A stretch of 64,000 nt of DNA from JBAVEL01 sp049587715 (lineage in GTDB: Bacteria; Bacteroidota; Ignavibacteria; UBA10030; UBA6906), in assembly GCA_049587715.1 (NCBI GenBank), contig JBAVEL010000037.1, forward strand, positions 1 through 64,000. Direction: 5' to 3'. Shown here piece by piece: positions 55,596-64,000 of the stretch. The translations under genes were made by a program, and so were the position numbers. Positions within the stretch are counted from its first letter, which is position 1. Each line of letters starts with the position of its first letter. The notes below the pieces were generated by a model that was not told the DNA's origin, made no database searches, and worked only from the letters and a program-made list of their open reading frames with translations.

Positions 55596-57194
55596 TCAGT
55601 GCGGGGGTGGGGAGGGCTCCCCCTTTTCCCTGCCCGTGGAGAGAAGCAGGAGCAGGAGGGCGAGCGCCGCATACCCCGCCGCAAACTGCCAGGGGACCTG
55701 CTGCGCCAGCCCTCCAAGGTTCCAGGGGAGGTACATCTCCCCGTCGGGACGGGCCGAATGCACGATGCCGAACAGGGTGAACCCCGCCAGGACCAGCAGA
55801 TAGACGGCCGAGCGGCGGAGCCGCCGGTCTATCAGCTCGGCCAGGAATCCACCCCAGAGCATGGCGGTGACGATGAAGCCGTTCCCCAGTGCGAGGGTCA
55901 CCAGCATCTCGGGGAGTGCCTTTCCCGGAAGTTCCAGGAGTCGTTGAAACGTCTCGGGGTGGACGGCCTCGGGGTTTCCCAGCTTGATCGCCAGCAGCCG
56001 TGCGACGGTGGGGAAGAACGCGAAGGCCACCGCCGGGGCGTGCCGTGCGGGACAGGCGTGGAACGACTGGGCGATGATGTCGAAGGCGACGAAGATGAGG
56101 ATGGGTGCCAGGACCGCCCTGGGAATCAGCTCCACGATGAACGAGACATATCCCAGCACCCCCCCCAGCCCGATGAACACGGCGGTGATGAGGGTGTATC
56201 CGGCCCGCGCGCCCATGTGCTTGTAGGCGGGCTGTCCGATGTAGGGGGTGGACTGGGCCACTCCCCCGCAGAGACCTGCCACGAGGGTGGCTGCCGCTTC
56301 CGTCAGCAGGATGTTCCGCGTGTGATAGTCGTCCCCCGCCACCCGGGCGCTCTCGGTGACGTTGATGCCTCCCACCACCGTCAGGATGCCGAAGGGCACC
56401 GCGATGGGAAGGTACTTCAGGGCCGGCTCCAGGCCCTTCAGGAAATCCAGGGTGGGGAGGGGAAGCCCGAAGTGGAGTTCCGCCGCAGGGGGCCCCGCAT
56501 AGGCCCCCCCGGCCAGCCCCGCCGGTCCGAGGGTGTAGTAGAGAGCGGTGCCGAGTGCCACGGAGGCGAGCACTCCCGGAATCCTCCCCGGGAGACGGAT
56601 GCCCGCCACCAGGGTATAGAGGACGAGCCCGAGGGCCGGAAGCCCCACCAGGGGCATGCCGAAGACGTCCAGAAGGGGCATCATGCCGATCAGACAGAGC
56701 CCGATCCCCGCCAGGGAGCCCAGCAGGCCCGCCTGAGGAACCATCCTCTGCACCCAGCTTCCGAGGAACGAGAAGACCAGCTTCACGAGGCCCATGAAGA
56801 TCATGACGGCCATGCCGATGTACCATGTCATGAGGGCCGCCTCCCGTTCCCCGTATCCCTCTGCCTTCAACCCCAGGAAAGCCGGTCCCAGAACCACCAG
56901 GGCTACCCCGATGGTGGAGGGGGTGTCCAGTCCGAGGGGCATGGCGGTGATGTCGGACCGCCCCGTTTTGCGCGCCAGGCGGAAGGCCATCCAGGTATAG
57001 ACCAGGTCTCCGAAGAGCACCCCGAACGCCGTGCCCGGGAACATCCGCGTGTACACGATGTCGGCCGGATAGCCGAACACGAAGATGAGGATGCCCGCCA
57101 GGAACGAAAGCACGGTGAGGTTGTCGAACATCAGCCCGAAGAAGCCGTTCCAGTCTCCGAGCACGAACCAGCGGTAACGCCCCTGTTTGTTCAT
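55596..57194 (-). CDS. NCS2-family permease (xanthine/uracil/vitamin C type)
   Basis: 532 residues with about 13-14 hydrophobic helices. N-terminal WNGFFGLMFDNLTVLSFLAG and RSDITAMPLGLDTPS, a central PFGILTVVGGINVTESARVAGDDYHTRNILLTEA (two stretches) and later FDIIAQSF resemble NCS2 permeases. The family moves purines, pyrimidines or ascorbate with cations. A GGGAG precedes the ATG at 57194. It follows the nucleoside transporter gene by 20 bases, which favours a nucleobase substrate. Confidence 0.78.
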   Translation of the reverse strand: MNKQGRYRWFVLGDWNGFFGLMFDNLTVLSFLAGILIFVFGYPADIVYTRMFPGTAFGVLFGDLVYTWMAFRLARKTGRSDITAMPLGLDTPSTIGVALVVLGPAFLGLKAEGYGEREAALMTWYIGMAVMIFMGLVKLVFSFLGSWVQRMVPQAGLLGSLAGIGLCLIGMMPLLDVFGMPLVGLPALGLVLYTLVAGIRLPGRIPGVLASVALGTALYYTLGPAGLAGGAYAGPPAAELHFGLPLPTLDFLKGLEPALKYLPIAVPFGILTVVGGINVTESARVAGDDYHTRNILLTEAAATLVAGLCGGVAQSTPYIGQPAYKHMGARAGYTLITAVFIGLGGVLGYVSFIVELIPRAVLAPILIFVAFDIIAQSFHACPARHAPAVAFAFFPTVARLLAIKLGNPEAVHPETFQRLLELPGKALPEMLVTLALGNGFIVTAMLWGGFLAELIDRRLRRSAVYLLVLAGFTLFGIVHSARPDGEMYLPWNLGGLAQQVPWQFAAGYAALALLLLLLSTGREKGEPSPPPH

Positions 57195-57214
57195 GGCATC
57201 TCCCGATTGTCCCA

Positions 57215-58537
57215 TCAGTCCGCCAGGATCCCGGCGATGGAAGCCGTCATCCAGGTGGCGATGGTGCCTCCCAGAAGGGCCCGCAGCCCCAGGCGGGCGA
57301 TGTCGCCGCGGCGGCTCTCGGCGAGGGGGCTGATCCCGCCGATCTGAATGGCCACGGAGGAGAAGTTGGCGAAGCCGCACAGCGCGTAGGTGGCGATGAC
57401 CGCCGCCTTCCCCGAGAGCTTCCCCGCCGCAATCAGATCCGCCATGTTCATGTAGGCCACAAACTCGTTCACGGCCAGCTTCACGCCCATGAGGCTCCCC
57501 ACCTGGAGGGAATCGGCCCAGGGGACCCCGATCCCGAATGCCACGAACCGGAAGAGGAGCCCGAACAGGAGCTCCAGGGAGAGGGGCTTGCCGAAGGCGG
57601 CGGCAAGAGCCGTGTTCCATCCCGTCCAGTCTCCCACAAAACCCAGGACGGAGTTCACCAGGGCGATGAGGGCGATGAAGACGATCAGCATGCCGGCCAC
57701 GTTGATGGCCAGGCGGACCCCGGCGGCTGCTCCCGAGGCGGCGGCATCCAGCAGGTTGGCATCGGTCCGCTCCACCTCCAGCCGCACGGTCCCCATGGTG
57801 AGGGGATCCCCCGTTTCGGGCATGAGCAGCTTGGCCACCACCATCGTGGCGGGCCCCGCCATGATGCTGGCGGCCAGCAGGTGGCCGGCAAAGGTGGCCT
57901 GGGAGGCATCCACGGGAGTCCCGTGCGCCGTGGCCCAGGCCAGTCCCAGCATCTGCATGTACGCCGCCAGCACGCCCCCCGCAATGTGCGCGAAGCCGCT
58001 TGTCATGATGGTGAAGAGCTCCGAGTTCGTCATCTTCGCAATGTACGGGCGGATGACCAGGGGCGCCTCGGTCTGGCCGATGAAGGTGTTGGCCGCCACA
58101 TCCAGCGACTCCGCCCCGCTGGTGCCCATCAGGCGCAGCATCACCCATGCAATGGCCTGCACCACCCGCTGCATGATCCCCAGGTAGTAGAGCACCCCCA
58201 TGAGGGAGGCAAAGAAGATGATGGTGGGGAGGATCTGGAATGCGAAGAAGAAGCCCATGTTCCCCTCCGTCCCGGGCCCCTTGGCCAGGTCGCCGAAGAC
58301 GAACTGCGCCCCCTGGGCGGCGAAGGAGAACAGCCAGACGAAGAACCTGCTGATGAAGCCGAACACCGCGCGGCCCGCTCCCGTCTTGAGGACCAGGAAG
58401 GCGAAGCCGCATTGCAGAAGGATGCCCACGCCCACCAGGCGCCAGTTGATCCTCTTCCGGTCGGCGGAACAGGCATAGGCGGCTGCGGTGACGAGGGCGA
58501 GTCCGAGAACGCCCCGAAGGAGGGAAACAGGGTCCAT
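57215..58537 (-). CDS. Concentrative nucleoside transporter (NupC/CNT family)
   Basis: 440 residues, family length. N-terminal LLRGVLGLALVTAAAYACS and INWRLVGVGILLQCGFAF, then the core motifs FIGQTEAPLVIRPY, MTSGFAHIAGGVLAAY and the C-terminal VNEFVAYMNM and YALCGFANFSSVAIQIGG, which bind nucleoside and Na+/H+. The ATG at 58537 starts just before the first helix, and a promoter lies about 50 bases upstream. Probably works with the adjacent nucleobase permease in nucleoside salvage. Confidence 0.92.
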   Translation of the reverse strand: MDPVSLLRGVLGLALVTAAAYACSADRKRINWRLVGVGILLQCGFAFLVLKTGAGRAVFGFISRFFVWLFSFAAQGAQFVFGDLAKGPGTEGNMGFFFAFQILPTIIFFASLMGVLYYLGIMQRVVQAIAWVMLRLMGTSGAESLDVAANTFIGQTEAPLVIRPYIAKMTNSELFTIMTSGFAHIAGGVLAAYMQMLGLAWATAHGTPVDASQATFAGHLLAASIMAGPATMVVAKLLMPETGDPLTMGTVRLEVERTDANLLDAAASGAAAGVRLAINVAGMLIVFIALIALVNSVLGFVGDWTGWNTALAAAFGKPLSLELLFGLLFRFVAFGIGVPWADSLQVGSLMGVKLAVNEFVAYMNMADLIAAGKLSGKAAVIATYALCGFANFSSVAIQIGGISPLAESRRGDIARLGLRALLGGTIATWMTASIAGILAD

Positions 58538-58581
58538 GCCTTGCCTTGCGTGATGGTGGGAGGCCGCCGTGCGTGTGGATG

Positions 58582-58610
58582 AATATAGAAAACCCCCGCC
58601 CGCTTCGCAA
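58582..58610 (-). promoter_or_regulatory. Promoter of the nucleoside/nucleobase transporter operon
   Basis: Minus strand: TTGCGA (58605-58610), 17 bp, TATATT (58582-58587). Confidence 0.6.
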
Positions 58611-58653
58611 CGACCGCCTTCCTCGGGGAAACTCCCTTTGGGCGGGCGGCTGC

Positions 58654-58682
58654 TTGCCTCTTCCCCCCATTCTGAGTATACT
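58654..58682 (+). promoter_or_regulatory. Promoter of the YCF48-like T9SS gene
   Basis: Plus strand: TTGCCT (58654-58659), 17 bp, TATACT (58677-58682), about 45 bases before the start codon. Confidence 0.55.
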
Positions 58683-58731
58683 CGGCCTGTCGCCCTTCCA
58701 ACCGTCCAACGCCGCACCGCAAGGAGGAGCC

Positions 58732-60885
58732 ATGAAGCCGCTCTGCTCCGCTCTGATCGTTGCGCTTGCCTGGGGAACTTCCCTCGCCCAGCCGTTCCGA
58801 TGGCAACACCCCGCCCCCACGGGAAACAACCTGAACGATGCCGTCATCCTCCCATCCGGCGCCTGGGTGCTGGCGGGAGACGGGGGGACGGTGGTGCGGT
58901 CCACCGACCGGGGGGCAAGCTGGACATTCTTCCAGCCCGAGACCGCGTACAGCGACATCTATGAGACCATGTTTGCGGCCGAGAACGCCGGGTATCTCTG
59001 CACCACCAACGGCTCCATCATGAAAAGCACCGACGGCGGTCTGAGCTGGCGATACCTCACCTCCGGCACCACCTCCTCCCTCTGGTACCTGGACTTCCTG
59101 AATCCCGACACGGGCCTCGCCGTGGGAGCCGCAAGCACCCTGCTCCGCACGACCGACGGGGGAGGGGTCTGGACCCCCGTGGGGCTCTCCACCTCCGCGC
59201 TTCTCTCCAAGGTCCACTGGGTGAATGCCGCCATCGCCTACATCGGGAGCTCCTCCGCAACCCTGGGGCGGCTCCTCCGCTCGACCGACGGGGGCCTGAG
59301 CTGGGCCAATGTCCCCGGCTATACGGGGGGCGGAACCACCCGGGGGATATTCTTCCGCGGCCCCGACACGGGATGGGTCACCAACTCATCCTACCAGATT
59401 TTCCGGACCACCGACGGCGGGGCCAGCTTCCCCCAGCAGGCCTCCCTTGGAACGGGAACACTCTATGAGGTGAAGTTCGCCGACGCGGACCGCGGCGCCG
59501 CCGCGGGGGCGAACGGGGAGGTCTTCGTGACCACCAACGGGGGGGGAGTCTGGACCCCGTCGGATATCGGCTACAATTCCAATGTCTTCGGGCTCAGTGT
59601 GGAAGGCGTTCCGGGGAGGAAGGCGGTGCCCGCGCTGCTTGCAGGAGGGGTGGGAGGTGCGATTGCAGGCAGCACGGACTGGGGGGAGAGCTGGACACCC
59701 CACTCCTCCGCACTCGTCCGGCAGGACCTGAGGGAGGTGCAGTTCCTGGACGACAACCTGGGTTACGCGGTGGGGGGGAGCTCCACCTCTGACGATAGTC
59801 TCGGCTTCATCATGAAAACCACAGACGGGGGCTCCACCTGGGGTCTGCTTCCCTTCAATCCCAAACACCGGATCTACGGCACCTTCTGGCTGGATGCCGC
59901 CACGGGGTACGTCACCAGCATCGGCCCCACGGGCATCTGGAAGACCACGGACGGGGGCGCCAGCTTCGCACAACTGGTCCTTCCCGTGGGTGTTCCCACC
60001 AGCATATGGTACAGAGTGCGCTTTCTGAACCACCAGACCGGGTATGTGGCGGGGAGCGCGGGGTATCTCTGCAAGACGACGGACGGGGGCATGAGCTGGT
60101 TCCAGCAGACAAGCGGCCACGGGGCCTCTGCCATCTACGACATCTTCCTGATCGACGACCAGACAGCTGTCACAACGGGCGGGTCGGGGAGGGTGTACAA
60201 AACGGTCAACGGGGGCGCGTTCTGGTACTCCATCGGCATCGGGGGCACCACCACGGTGTACTCCAGCTGGTGGCACAACGCCGACACGGGTTTTGTGAGC
60301 GGCTCGGGGGGAGTCCTCCGGATGACAACCAACGGCGGAGGCGCCTGGACCCCGCTCACGATCAACACCACCGCCACGCTCTACAGAATCCACTTCACGG
60401 ACCTGCACAACGGCTGGGTGTGCGGCAGTCTGGGGGTGCTCTTCAGGACCACGGACGGAGGGGCCACCTGGAACAGGGCCACGCGCATCGTCTCCTCGGG
60501 GAAGACCCTGTATGACCTGGATGTCCGCCCGCGCGGCATCCACGTCGTGGGAACGGACGCGACCATCATCTACGGAGACCTGGCTCCGACGGGTGCGGGA
60601 GATCCTCCGGATCCCCTCCCTGTGGGGGTGACCCTCTCCCAGAACTATCCCAACCCCTTCAATGCCGCCTCCGTTCTGGAGTTCCGTCTGCCGCAGGCGG
60701 CGCATGTGCGTCTGGCCGTGTACGATCTGCTGGGCCGGGAGGCGGCGGTGCTTGTGGATGAGCGGAAAGAGCCGGGGGTTCACCGCGCGGTGCTGGCATC
60801 GCACAAACTCGCAAGCGGCGTCTATCTCTGCCGCCTGGAGTGCGGGGGAGCGGCGCTCGTGCGGAAAATGGTTCTCCTCAGGTAG
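58732..60885 (+). CDS. Secreted YCF48/BNR-repeat propeller protein with T9SS sorting domain
   Basis: 717 residues. Signal peptide MKPLCSALIVALAWGTSLAQ, then about a dozen repeats with the pattern (R/K)-(S/T)-T-(D/N)-G-G-x-x-W separated by 40-50 residues (STDRGASWTF, STDGGLSWRY, TTDGGGVWTP, TTDGGATWNR), the YCF48/sortilin-type propeller found in photosystem assembly factor HCF136 and in many secreted proteins. It ends in NYPNPFNAASVLEFRL ... VRKMVLLR, a type IX sorting domain. AAGGAGG precedes the ATG. Likely a surface or secreted binding protein. No photosynthesis gene is present. Confidence 0.88.
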   Translation: MKPLCSALIVALAWGTSLAQPFRWQHPAPTGNNLNDAVILPSGAWVLAGDGGTVVRSTDRGASWTFFQPETAYSDIYETMFAAENAGYLCTTNGSIMKSTDGGLSWRYLTSGTTSSLWYLDFLNPDTGLAVGAASTLLRTTDGGGVWTPVGLSTSALLSKVHWVNAAIAYIGSSSATLGRLLRSTDGGLSWANVPGYTGGGTTRGIFFRGPDTGWVTNSSYQIFRTTDGGASFPQQASLGTGTLYEVKFADADRGAAAGANGEVFVTTNGGGVWTPSDIGYNSNVFGLSVEGVPGRKAVPALLAGGVGGAIAGSTDWGESWTPHSSALVRQDLREVQFLDDNLGYAVGGSSTSDDSLGFIMKTTDGGSTWGLLPFNPKHRIYGTFWLDAATGYVTSIGPTGIWKTTDGGASFAQLVLPVGVPTSIWYRVRFLNHQTGYVAGSAGYLCKTTDGGMSWFQQTSGHGASAIYDIFLIDDQTAVTTGGSGRVYKTVNGGAFWYSIGIGGTTTVYSSWWHNADTGFVSGSGGVLRMTTNGGGAWTPLTINTTATLYRIHFTDLHNGWVCGSLGVLFRTTDGGATWNRATRIVSSGKTLYDLDVRPRGIHVVGTDATIIYGDLAPTGAGDPPDPLPVGVTLSQNYPNPFNAASVLEFRLPQAAHVRLAVYDLLGREAAVLVDERKEPGVHRAVLASHKLASGVYLCRLECGGAALVRKMVLLR

Positions 60886-60917
60886 CCGCCCGCTTCCATG
60901 CCCCCCATCCAGGCCGG

Positions 60918-60946
60918 TTGCTGTTCCCTGCCTGTTTGGCTACCTT
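60918..60946 (+). promoter_or_regulatory. Possible promoter of the DinB-like gene cluster
   Basis: Plus strand: TTGCTG (60918-60923), 17 bp, TACCTT (60941-60946), 26 bases before the GTG start. Confidence 0.45.
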
Positions 60947-60972
60947 GCGTGGGCGCCATCCGGAGCTGAGAC

Positions 60973-61494
60973 GTGGAGGACCTTCAATATCCACTGGGGA
61001 GATACGAGCCCCGAATCCTTGACCCGCCGGGGAGGGCCCTCCTCATCCGGCAGATCGAGACCCTTCCCGAAGTCCTTCTGGCCGCCGTGGGGGGGCTCCG
61101 CATGGAGCAGCTCGACACCCCCTACCGTCCGGGCGGATGGACGGTGCGCCGGGTTGTGCATCATCTGGCCGACAGCCACATGCAGGCCTTCGGGCGCTTC
61201 AAGCTGGCCCTGACGGAGGATGCACCCCGGGTGAAGGCCTATGACGAGAAGAAATGGGCCGAGACGGCCGATGTCCTCGGGGCCGATACCGGGCATTCGA
61301 TACACATCCTGGCGGGTCTCCACAGCCGGCTCTCCGCCCTCCTCAGGTCCCTCGGAGAGAAGGATTTCACAAGGACGATCAACCACCCCGAGCGGGGGGT
61401 GATGAGCCTGGACGACCTGCTGGGTCTCTATGCCTGGCACGGGCGCCACCACGCGGCCCAGATCACCTCCCTCCGGGAGCGGATGGGATGGTAG
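60973..61494 (+). CDS. DinB/YfiT-family putative metal-dependent protein
   Basis: 173 residues, GTG start. Four-helix DinB-like fold with three metal-ligand histidines at the expected places: VVHHLADSH (about residues 55-63) and WHGRHHAAQI (about 155-164). PYRPGGWTVRRVVHHLADSH is characteristic of the YfiT/BstA branch, where thiol transfer (bacillithiol) or hydrolase activity has been proposed. Its stop overlaps the start of the next gene. Confidence 0.85.
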   Translation: MEDLQYPLGRYEPRILDPPGRALLIRQIETLPEVLLAAVGGLRMEQLDTPYRPGGWTVRRVVHHLADSHMQAFGRFKLALTEDAPRVKAYDEKKWAETADVLGADTGHSIHILAGLHSRLSALLRSLGEKDFTRTINHPERGVMSLDDLLGLYAWHGRHHAAQITSLRERMGW

Positions 61495-61964
61495 AACCGC
61501 CCCCGGCGGCGCAGACCCCCGCACCGGACGGGCCTCGGGGCCAGCTCACCCCTCCGGCAGCCGAGGAGCTGGGGTACTACTACCACGGGTTCCTGCGGGC
61601 GCTTGCCCTCTACCGGAGGGCCGCCTTCACGGGGTGGGCGGTGGCGGCGGCGGGTGCAGCGGGGGTTCCTCTGGTGTGGGCGGGGGGGAGGTTCCACGGA
61701 GCGGCGGATCTTGTGCTCTCGGCCGCATGCCTGGCGGCGGGACTCCTTCTGGTGGCGTCCGCGGTGTCGTTCCTCACATCCTACCTTGCGGTTTCTTTTC
61801 CCTGTGTGCCCCGGGAGGGATCCTCCGGAGGGGACCATCCCGCCGTGGCGGAGCTCCGCCGCATCATGAAGGATGTGGAAGAGGGGGGATGGCACGAGGC
61901 CCGGCGGGCGATCCGGGAGGTGCGGGAGGTGGGGGAGAGGTTCGCCTTGCCCGCGCAACCATGA
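61488..61964 (+). CDS. Small membrane protein of unknown function
   Basis: 158 residues. A Pro-rich N-terminus, a short amphipathic part (AEELGYYYHGFLRALALYRRAA), two membrane helices (GWAVAAAGAAGVPLVWAG and ADLVLSAACLAAGLLLVASAVSFLTSY) and a charged C-terminal helix (PAVAELRRIMKDVEEGGWHEARRAI). No family recognised. The ATG overlaps the end of the DinB-like gene by seven bases, so the two are coupled. Confidence 0.65.
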   Translation: MVEPPPAAQTPAPDGPRGQLTPPAAEELGYYYHGFLRALALYRRAAFTGWAVAAAGAAGVPLVWAGGRFHGAADLVLSAACLAAGLLLVASAVSFLTSYLAVSFPCVPREGSSGGDHPAVAELRRIMKDVEEGGWHEARRAIREVREVGERFALPAQP

Positions 61965-61993
61965 CGACGGAAGACGAAACAGGGAGGAATCCC

Positions 61994-62353
61994 ATGGCCG
62001 ACAGGGTCGCGGAGTTCCAGGAATTCAGAGCACGCATGAACGACCGCATCCTGGCGGTCGAGAACAGGACCATCAAGCGCTTCTTCGGAGTGGACACCCT
62101 TGCCTACGAGCCCTCGGCCCTGGATGCGCGCACCAAGGAGATGCTGGGTCTGGCCGCCTCGCTGGTTCTCCGGTGTGACGATTGCGTGTCGTATCACATC
62201 GGGGAGTGCCGTACGCTGGGGGTCACCAACGAGGAGCTGTTCGATGTCTTCAGCGTCGCCCTGGTGGTGGGGGGGTCCATCGTGATCCCCCACCTGCGGA
62301 GGGCGGTGGACTATCTGGACGCCTGGAACGCCCGCGCGGGGGGGAACGGGTGA
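61994..62353 (+). CDS. AhpD-like/carboxymuconolactone decarboxylase-family protein
   Basis: 119 residues from the ATG at 61994, which has GGGAGG seven to eight bases upstream. The redox motif C-D-D-C-V-S-Y-H (about residues 60-67) in LRCDDCVSYHIGECRTLGVTNEEL is that of AhpD-like alkylhydroperoxidases, with LFDVFSVALVVGGSIVIPHLRRAVDYL completing the CMD fold. Probably a thiol peroxidase/antioxidant or related oxidoreductase. Confidence 0.86.
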   Translation: MADRVAEFQEFRARMNDRILAVENRTIKRFFGVDTLAYEPSALDARTKEMLGLAASLVLRCDDCVSYHIGECRTLGVTNEELFDVFSVALVVGGSIVIPHLRRAVDYLDAWNARAGGNG

Positions 62354-62393
62354 CGGCGGGGGCCCCGGGGGCTTCCCGGGCGAAAGGCTGCTG

Positions 62394-63287
62394 ATGGATG
62401 CCGGCCCCACCCGGCCCGCGGAGCGCAGGGCCGAGGTTCTTCTGTTTCTGGTGGCGCTTATCTGGGCCTCCAACTACCCCGTGGTGAAGTGGGGCATCCG
62501 GGGCCTCGACATCTTCATCTTCAACGCCATCCGCTTCCTGGTGGGGGCGGTCGTCGCCTGGGGCTTCTTCCGCGCCCGGGCCGTCTGGGAGCCCGTGGCG
62601 CCGAAGGACCGTCCCCGGCTCCTGGTGGCGGGGGTGGTGGGGAACGTCCTCTACCAGGTGGCCTTCATCGTGGGCATCGCCCTTACCACGGCTGGGAACG
62701 CCGCCGTGCTGATGTCCACGGCGCCCCTCTGGACGCTTCTGCTGGACGCGCGGCTCCATCGCGCCCCCGTCAGCCGCTCCATGTGGACGGGCATGGCTCT
62801 CTCCCTTGTGGGGGTGATCCTCATCGTGATCGGAAGCGGGAGGAAACTGGAGTTCGGGAGCCACGCCTTTGTGGGGGACCTGGTGGCCCTCCTGGCGGGA
62901 GCCCTCTGGGCCCTCAACACCACACTGCAGAAACCCCTCGTGGCGCGCTACCCTTCGGCGCAGGTGACGCTGGTCATGCTTCTGGTGGGGGCCTTCGGGC
63001 TTTCCGCCATCGCCCTGGGTCCCGCCCTCGAAACCCCCTGGACCGACATACACTGGAGCCATTACGCCGCCGCGGTGGCCTCCGGGGCATTCGCCATAGG
63101 GCTGTCCAACGTCATCTGGTCCCACGGGGTGAAGCGGCTGGGGCCGGGGCGTACGGCGAACGTGGGGAACCTGATTCCGGTCCTGGCGTTTGTCATCTCG
63201 TACTTCACGCTGGACGAGGAGATCTACCCCATTCACTTCGCGGGAGCGGCCGTGACCATCCTGGGGGTGTGGCTGGCACGAAGGTAG
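62394..63287 (+). CDS. EamA (DMT superfamily) transporter
   Basis: 297 residues with ten predicted helices in two EamA repeats: VLLFLVALIWASNYPVVKWG and FIFNAIRFLVGAVVAW in the first, LLAGALWALNTTLQKPLVARY, YAAAVASGAFAIGLSNVIWSHGVKRLGPGRTA and VGNLIPVLAFVISYFTLDEE in the second. Exports amino acids or other metabolites; substrate unknown. It converges on the PepSY-type gene with a gap of only 13 bases. Confidence 0.9.
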   Translation: MDAGPTRPAERRAEVLLFLVALIWASNYPVVKWGIRGLDIFIFNAIRFLVGAVVAWGFFRARAVWEPVAPKDRPRLLVAGVVGNVLYQVAFIVGIALTTAGNAAVLMSTAPLWTLLLDARLHRAPVSRSMWTGMALSLVGVILIVIGSGRKLEFGSHAFVGDLVALLAGALWALNTTLQKPLVARYPSAQVTLVMLLVGAFGLSAIALGPALETPWTDIHWSHYAAAVASGAFAIGLSNVIWSHGVKRLGPGRTANVGNLIPVLAFVISYFTLDEEIYPIHFAGAAVTILGVWLARR

Positions 63288-63300
63288 ACCCGGGCGCGGC

Positions 63301-63921
63301 TCAGGAGAAACCCAGGTACCACACCCAGTAGAGAAGGGGAACGGCCGCCCCGATCAGGGTCAGCCACCATCCCCGCCCCGCAAGGCCGTGCCTTCCCTTC
63401 AGGACGAACAGTCCCGTTACCGCCACGAGGATGAGCGAGAAGGCGTAGAGATCCGCCAGGTAGGTCCAGATCCCCTTCGGGGCGTTCAGGTGGAGCTGGT
63501 TCATCTCGAAGAGCACCCGGCGCGGCACGGTGCTCTCCTCCATGACATGTCCCGTGGGAAGGTCCACGGAGTAGGTGATGCCCGGATAGAAGAGCTGGAT
63601 GGTGGCCGTGTCGGGCCGGAAGACGTTCCGGGGCTCCTCCGTGAGCCCGAGTTGCTCCCGGACCGCACGCACGAGCTCCGCACGGGATCCGGGTGCCGGA
63701 GGGGTGATTGTCCGGAAGCTCTTCCCGACGCTGTAGCTGGGGTTCCAGTCGGCAACGTGGTTCACGGCGATCCCCGAGATCCCGTACACCAGGGTGAGGC
63801 CCACGATCAGGTAGCCGATGTCGCGGTGGAGGATGTTGTTCCACTTCCTCCAGGGAAAGCGCCCGTGTGGCGTCATGGGGAGGGGGCCGCTTCGGGCCCG
63901 CTCCGGGCGAGAGGGCGGCAT
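63301..63921 (-). CDS. PepSY-associated transmembrane protein
   Basis: 206 residues with an N-terminal WRKWNNILHRDIGYLIVGLTLVYGISGIAVNHV helix (two parts) and a C-terminal pair of helices (LYAFSLILVAVTGLFVLKGR and WWLTLIGAAVPLLYWVWYLG). Between them a soluble PepSY-like domain (residues about 75-150). HRDIGYLIVGLTLVYGISG resembles PepSY-TM proteins linked to iron/siderophore reduction in Bacteroidetes (family knowledge). The ATG begins directly after the stop of the upstream gene. Confidence 0.78.
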   Translation of the reverse strand: MPPSRPERARSGPLPMTPHGRFPWRKWNNILHRDIGYLIVGLTLVYGISGIAVNHVADWNPSYSVGKSFRTITPPAPGSRAELVRAVREQLGLTEEPRNVFRPDTATIQLFYPGITYSVDLPTGHVMEESTVPRRVLFEMNQLHLNAPKGIWTYLADLYAFSLILVAVTGLFVLKGRHGLAGRGWWLTLIGAAVPLLYWVWYLGFS

Positions 63922-64000
63922 CTAACGGATGACCGCTCCCTCGCCCTCGATGCGCACGACGGTCAGGGGTCCCTCCACGCTGGAGGGGTCGAAAGTGGTG
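63922..64000 (-). CDS. C-terminal end of an unidentified protein (runs off the right edge)
   Basis: Only the last 25 codons are present, reading TTFDPSSVEGPLTVVRIEGE and ending AVIR before TAG. The stop abuts the ATG of the PepSY-type gene, so the two are co-transcribed. Too short for identification. Confidence 0.6.
   Translation of the reverse strand, partial: TTFDPSSVEGPLTVVRIEGEGAVIR

Noticed and set aside
58642..58658. A -24/-12-like GG...TTGC upstream of the YCF48-like gene
   Set aside because: The spacing fits but the CAC part of the -24 box is missing, and a good TTGCCT-17-TATACT sigma70 promoter overlaps it.
57195..58958. Extension of the NCS2 permease frame to 58958 (1120 residues)
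   Set aside because: It reads through the nupC-like gene in a wrong frame with low-complexity Arg/Gly/Pro sequence; the ATG at 57194 with GGGAG is the real start.

Overview
The window is a GC-rich stretch of bacterial chromosome coding on both strands, with one complete rRNA operon (16S, tRNA-Ile, tRNA-Ala, 23S, 5S). Several traits point to the FCB group (Bacteroidota/Chlorobiota/Kapabacteria-like or a neighbouring candidate phylum): a fused lpxC-fabZ gene, a fused five-helix sdhC ahead of sdhA and sdhB, a DUF3276/PUR protein, a DUF3109 protein, and several secreted proteins ending in type IX secretion (T9SS) sorting domains with a [Q/N/C]YPNPFN motif. Promoters, however, look like ordinary sigma70 sites (TTGnnn, usually 17 bp, then TAnnnT), not the -33/-7 type of true Bacteroidetes. 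I would not assign the organism below that level without a 16S comparison.

Layout. 1-4.4 kb (minus): fatty-acid and ribosome operon DUF177-rpmF-plsX-fabH-fabD-DUF3109-fabG. 4.6-9.5 kb (minus): Crp-family regulator, PHP phosphoesterase, ribH, a secreted propeller protein and a PUR-like protein. 9.6-19.7 kb (minus): exported proteins, including a gluzincin peptidase/beta-propeller/outer-membrane barrel fusion, a BamB-like lipoprotein, a PEGA protein, a lipase-like T9SS protein whose sorting tail is cut by an in-frame stop, and a TolB-like propeller. 19.9-27.7 kb (minus): GT-C-like membrane protein, succinate dehydrogenase/fumarate reductase, ftsX, two related lipoproteins, recR and ebfC. 27.9-38.7 kb (plus): envelope cluster uppS-bamA-ompH-ompH-lpxD, lpxC/fabZ-lpxA, then a lipM-like gene, panB and surE. 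38.8-40.5 kb (minus): NSS transporter with its tiny partner protein. 40.7-46.5 kb: rRNA operon with tandem promoters, boxA sites, processing stems and a strong terminator.

46.5-55.3 kb (plus) is the most interesting region. A lipoprotein gene, a GAF-type sigma54 activator and a Hanks-type Ser/Thr kinase with PEGA domains are followed by two T9SS-cargo genes, each preceded by a near-consensus -24/-12 (sigma54) promoter. This looks like a self-contained, sigma54-controlled surface or secretion module. 55.6-58.5 kb (minus): a nucleobase (NCS2) and a nucleoside (CNT) transporter. 58.7-63.3 kb (plus): another T9SS protein, a DinB-like protein, a small membrane protein, an AhpD-like protein and an EamA transporter. 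The window ends in a minus-strand PepSY-type membrane protein and the end of one more gene.
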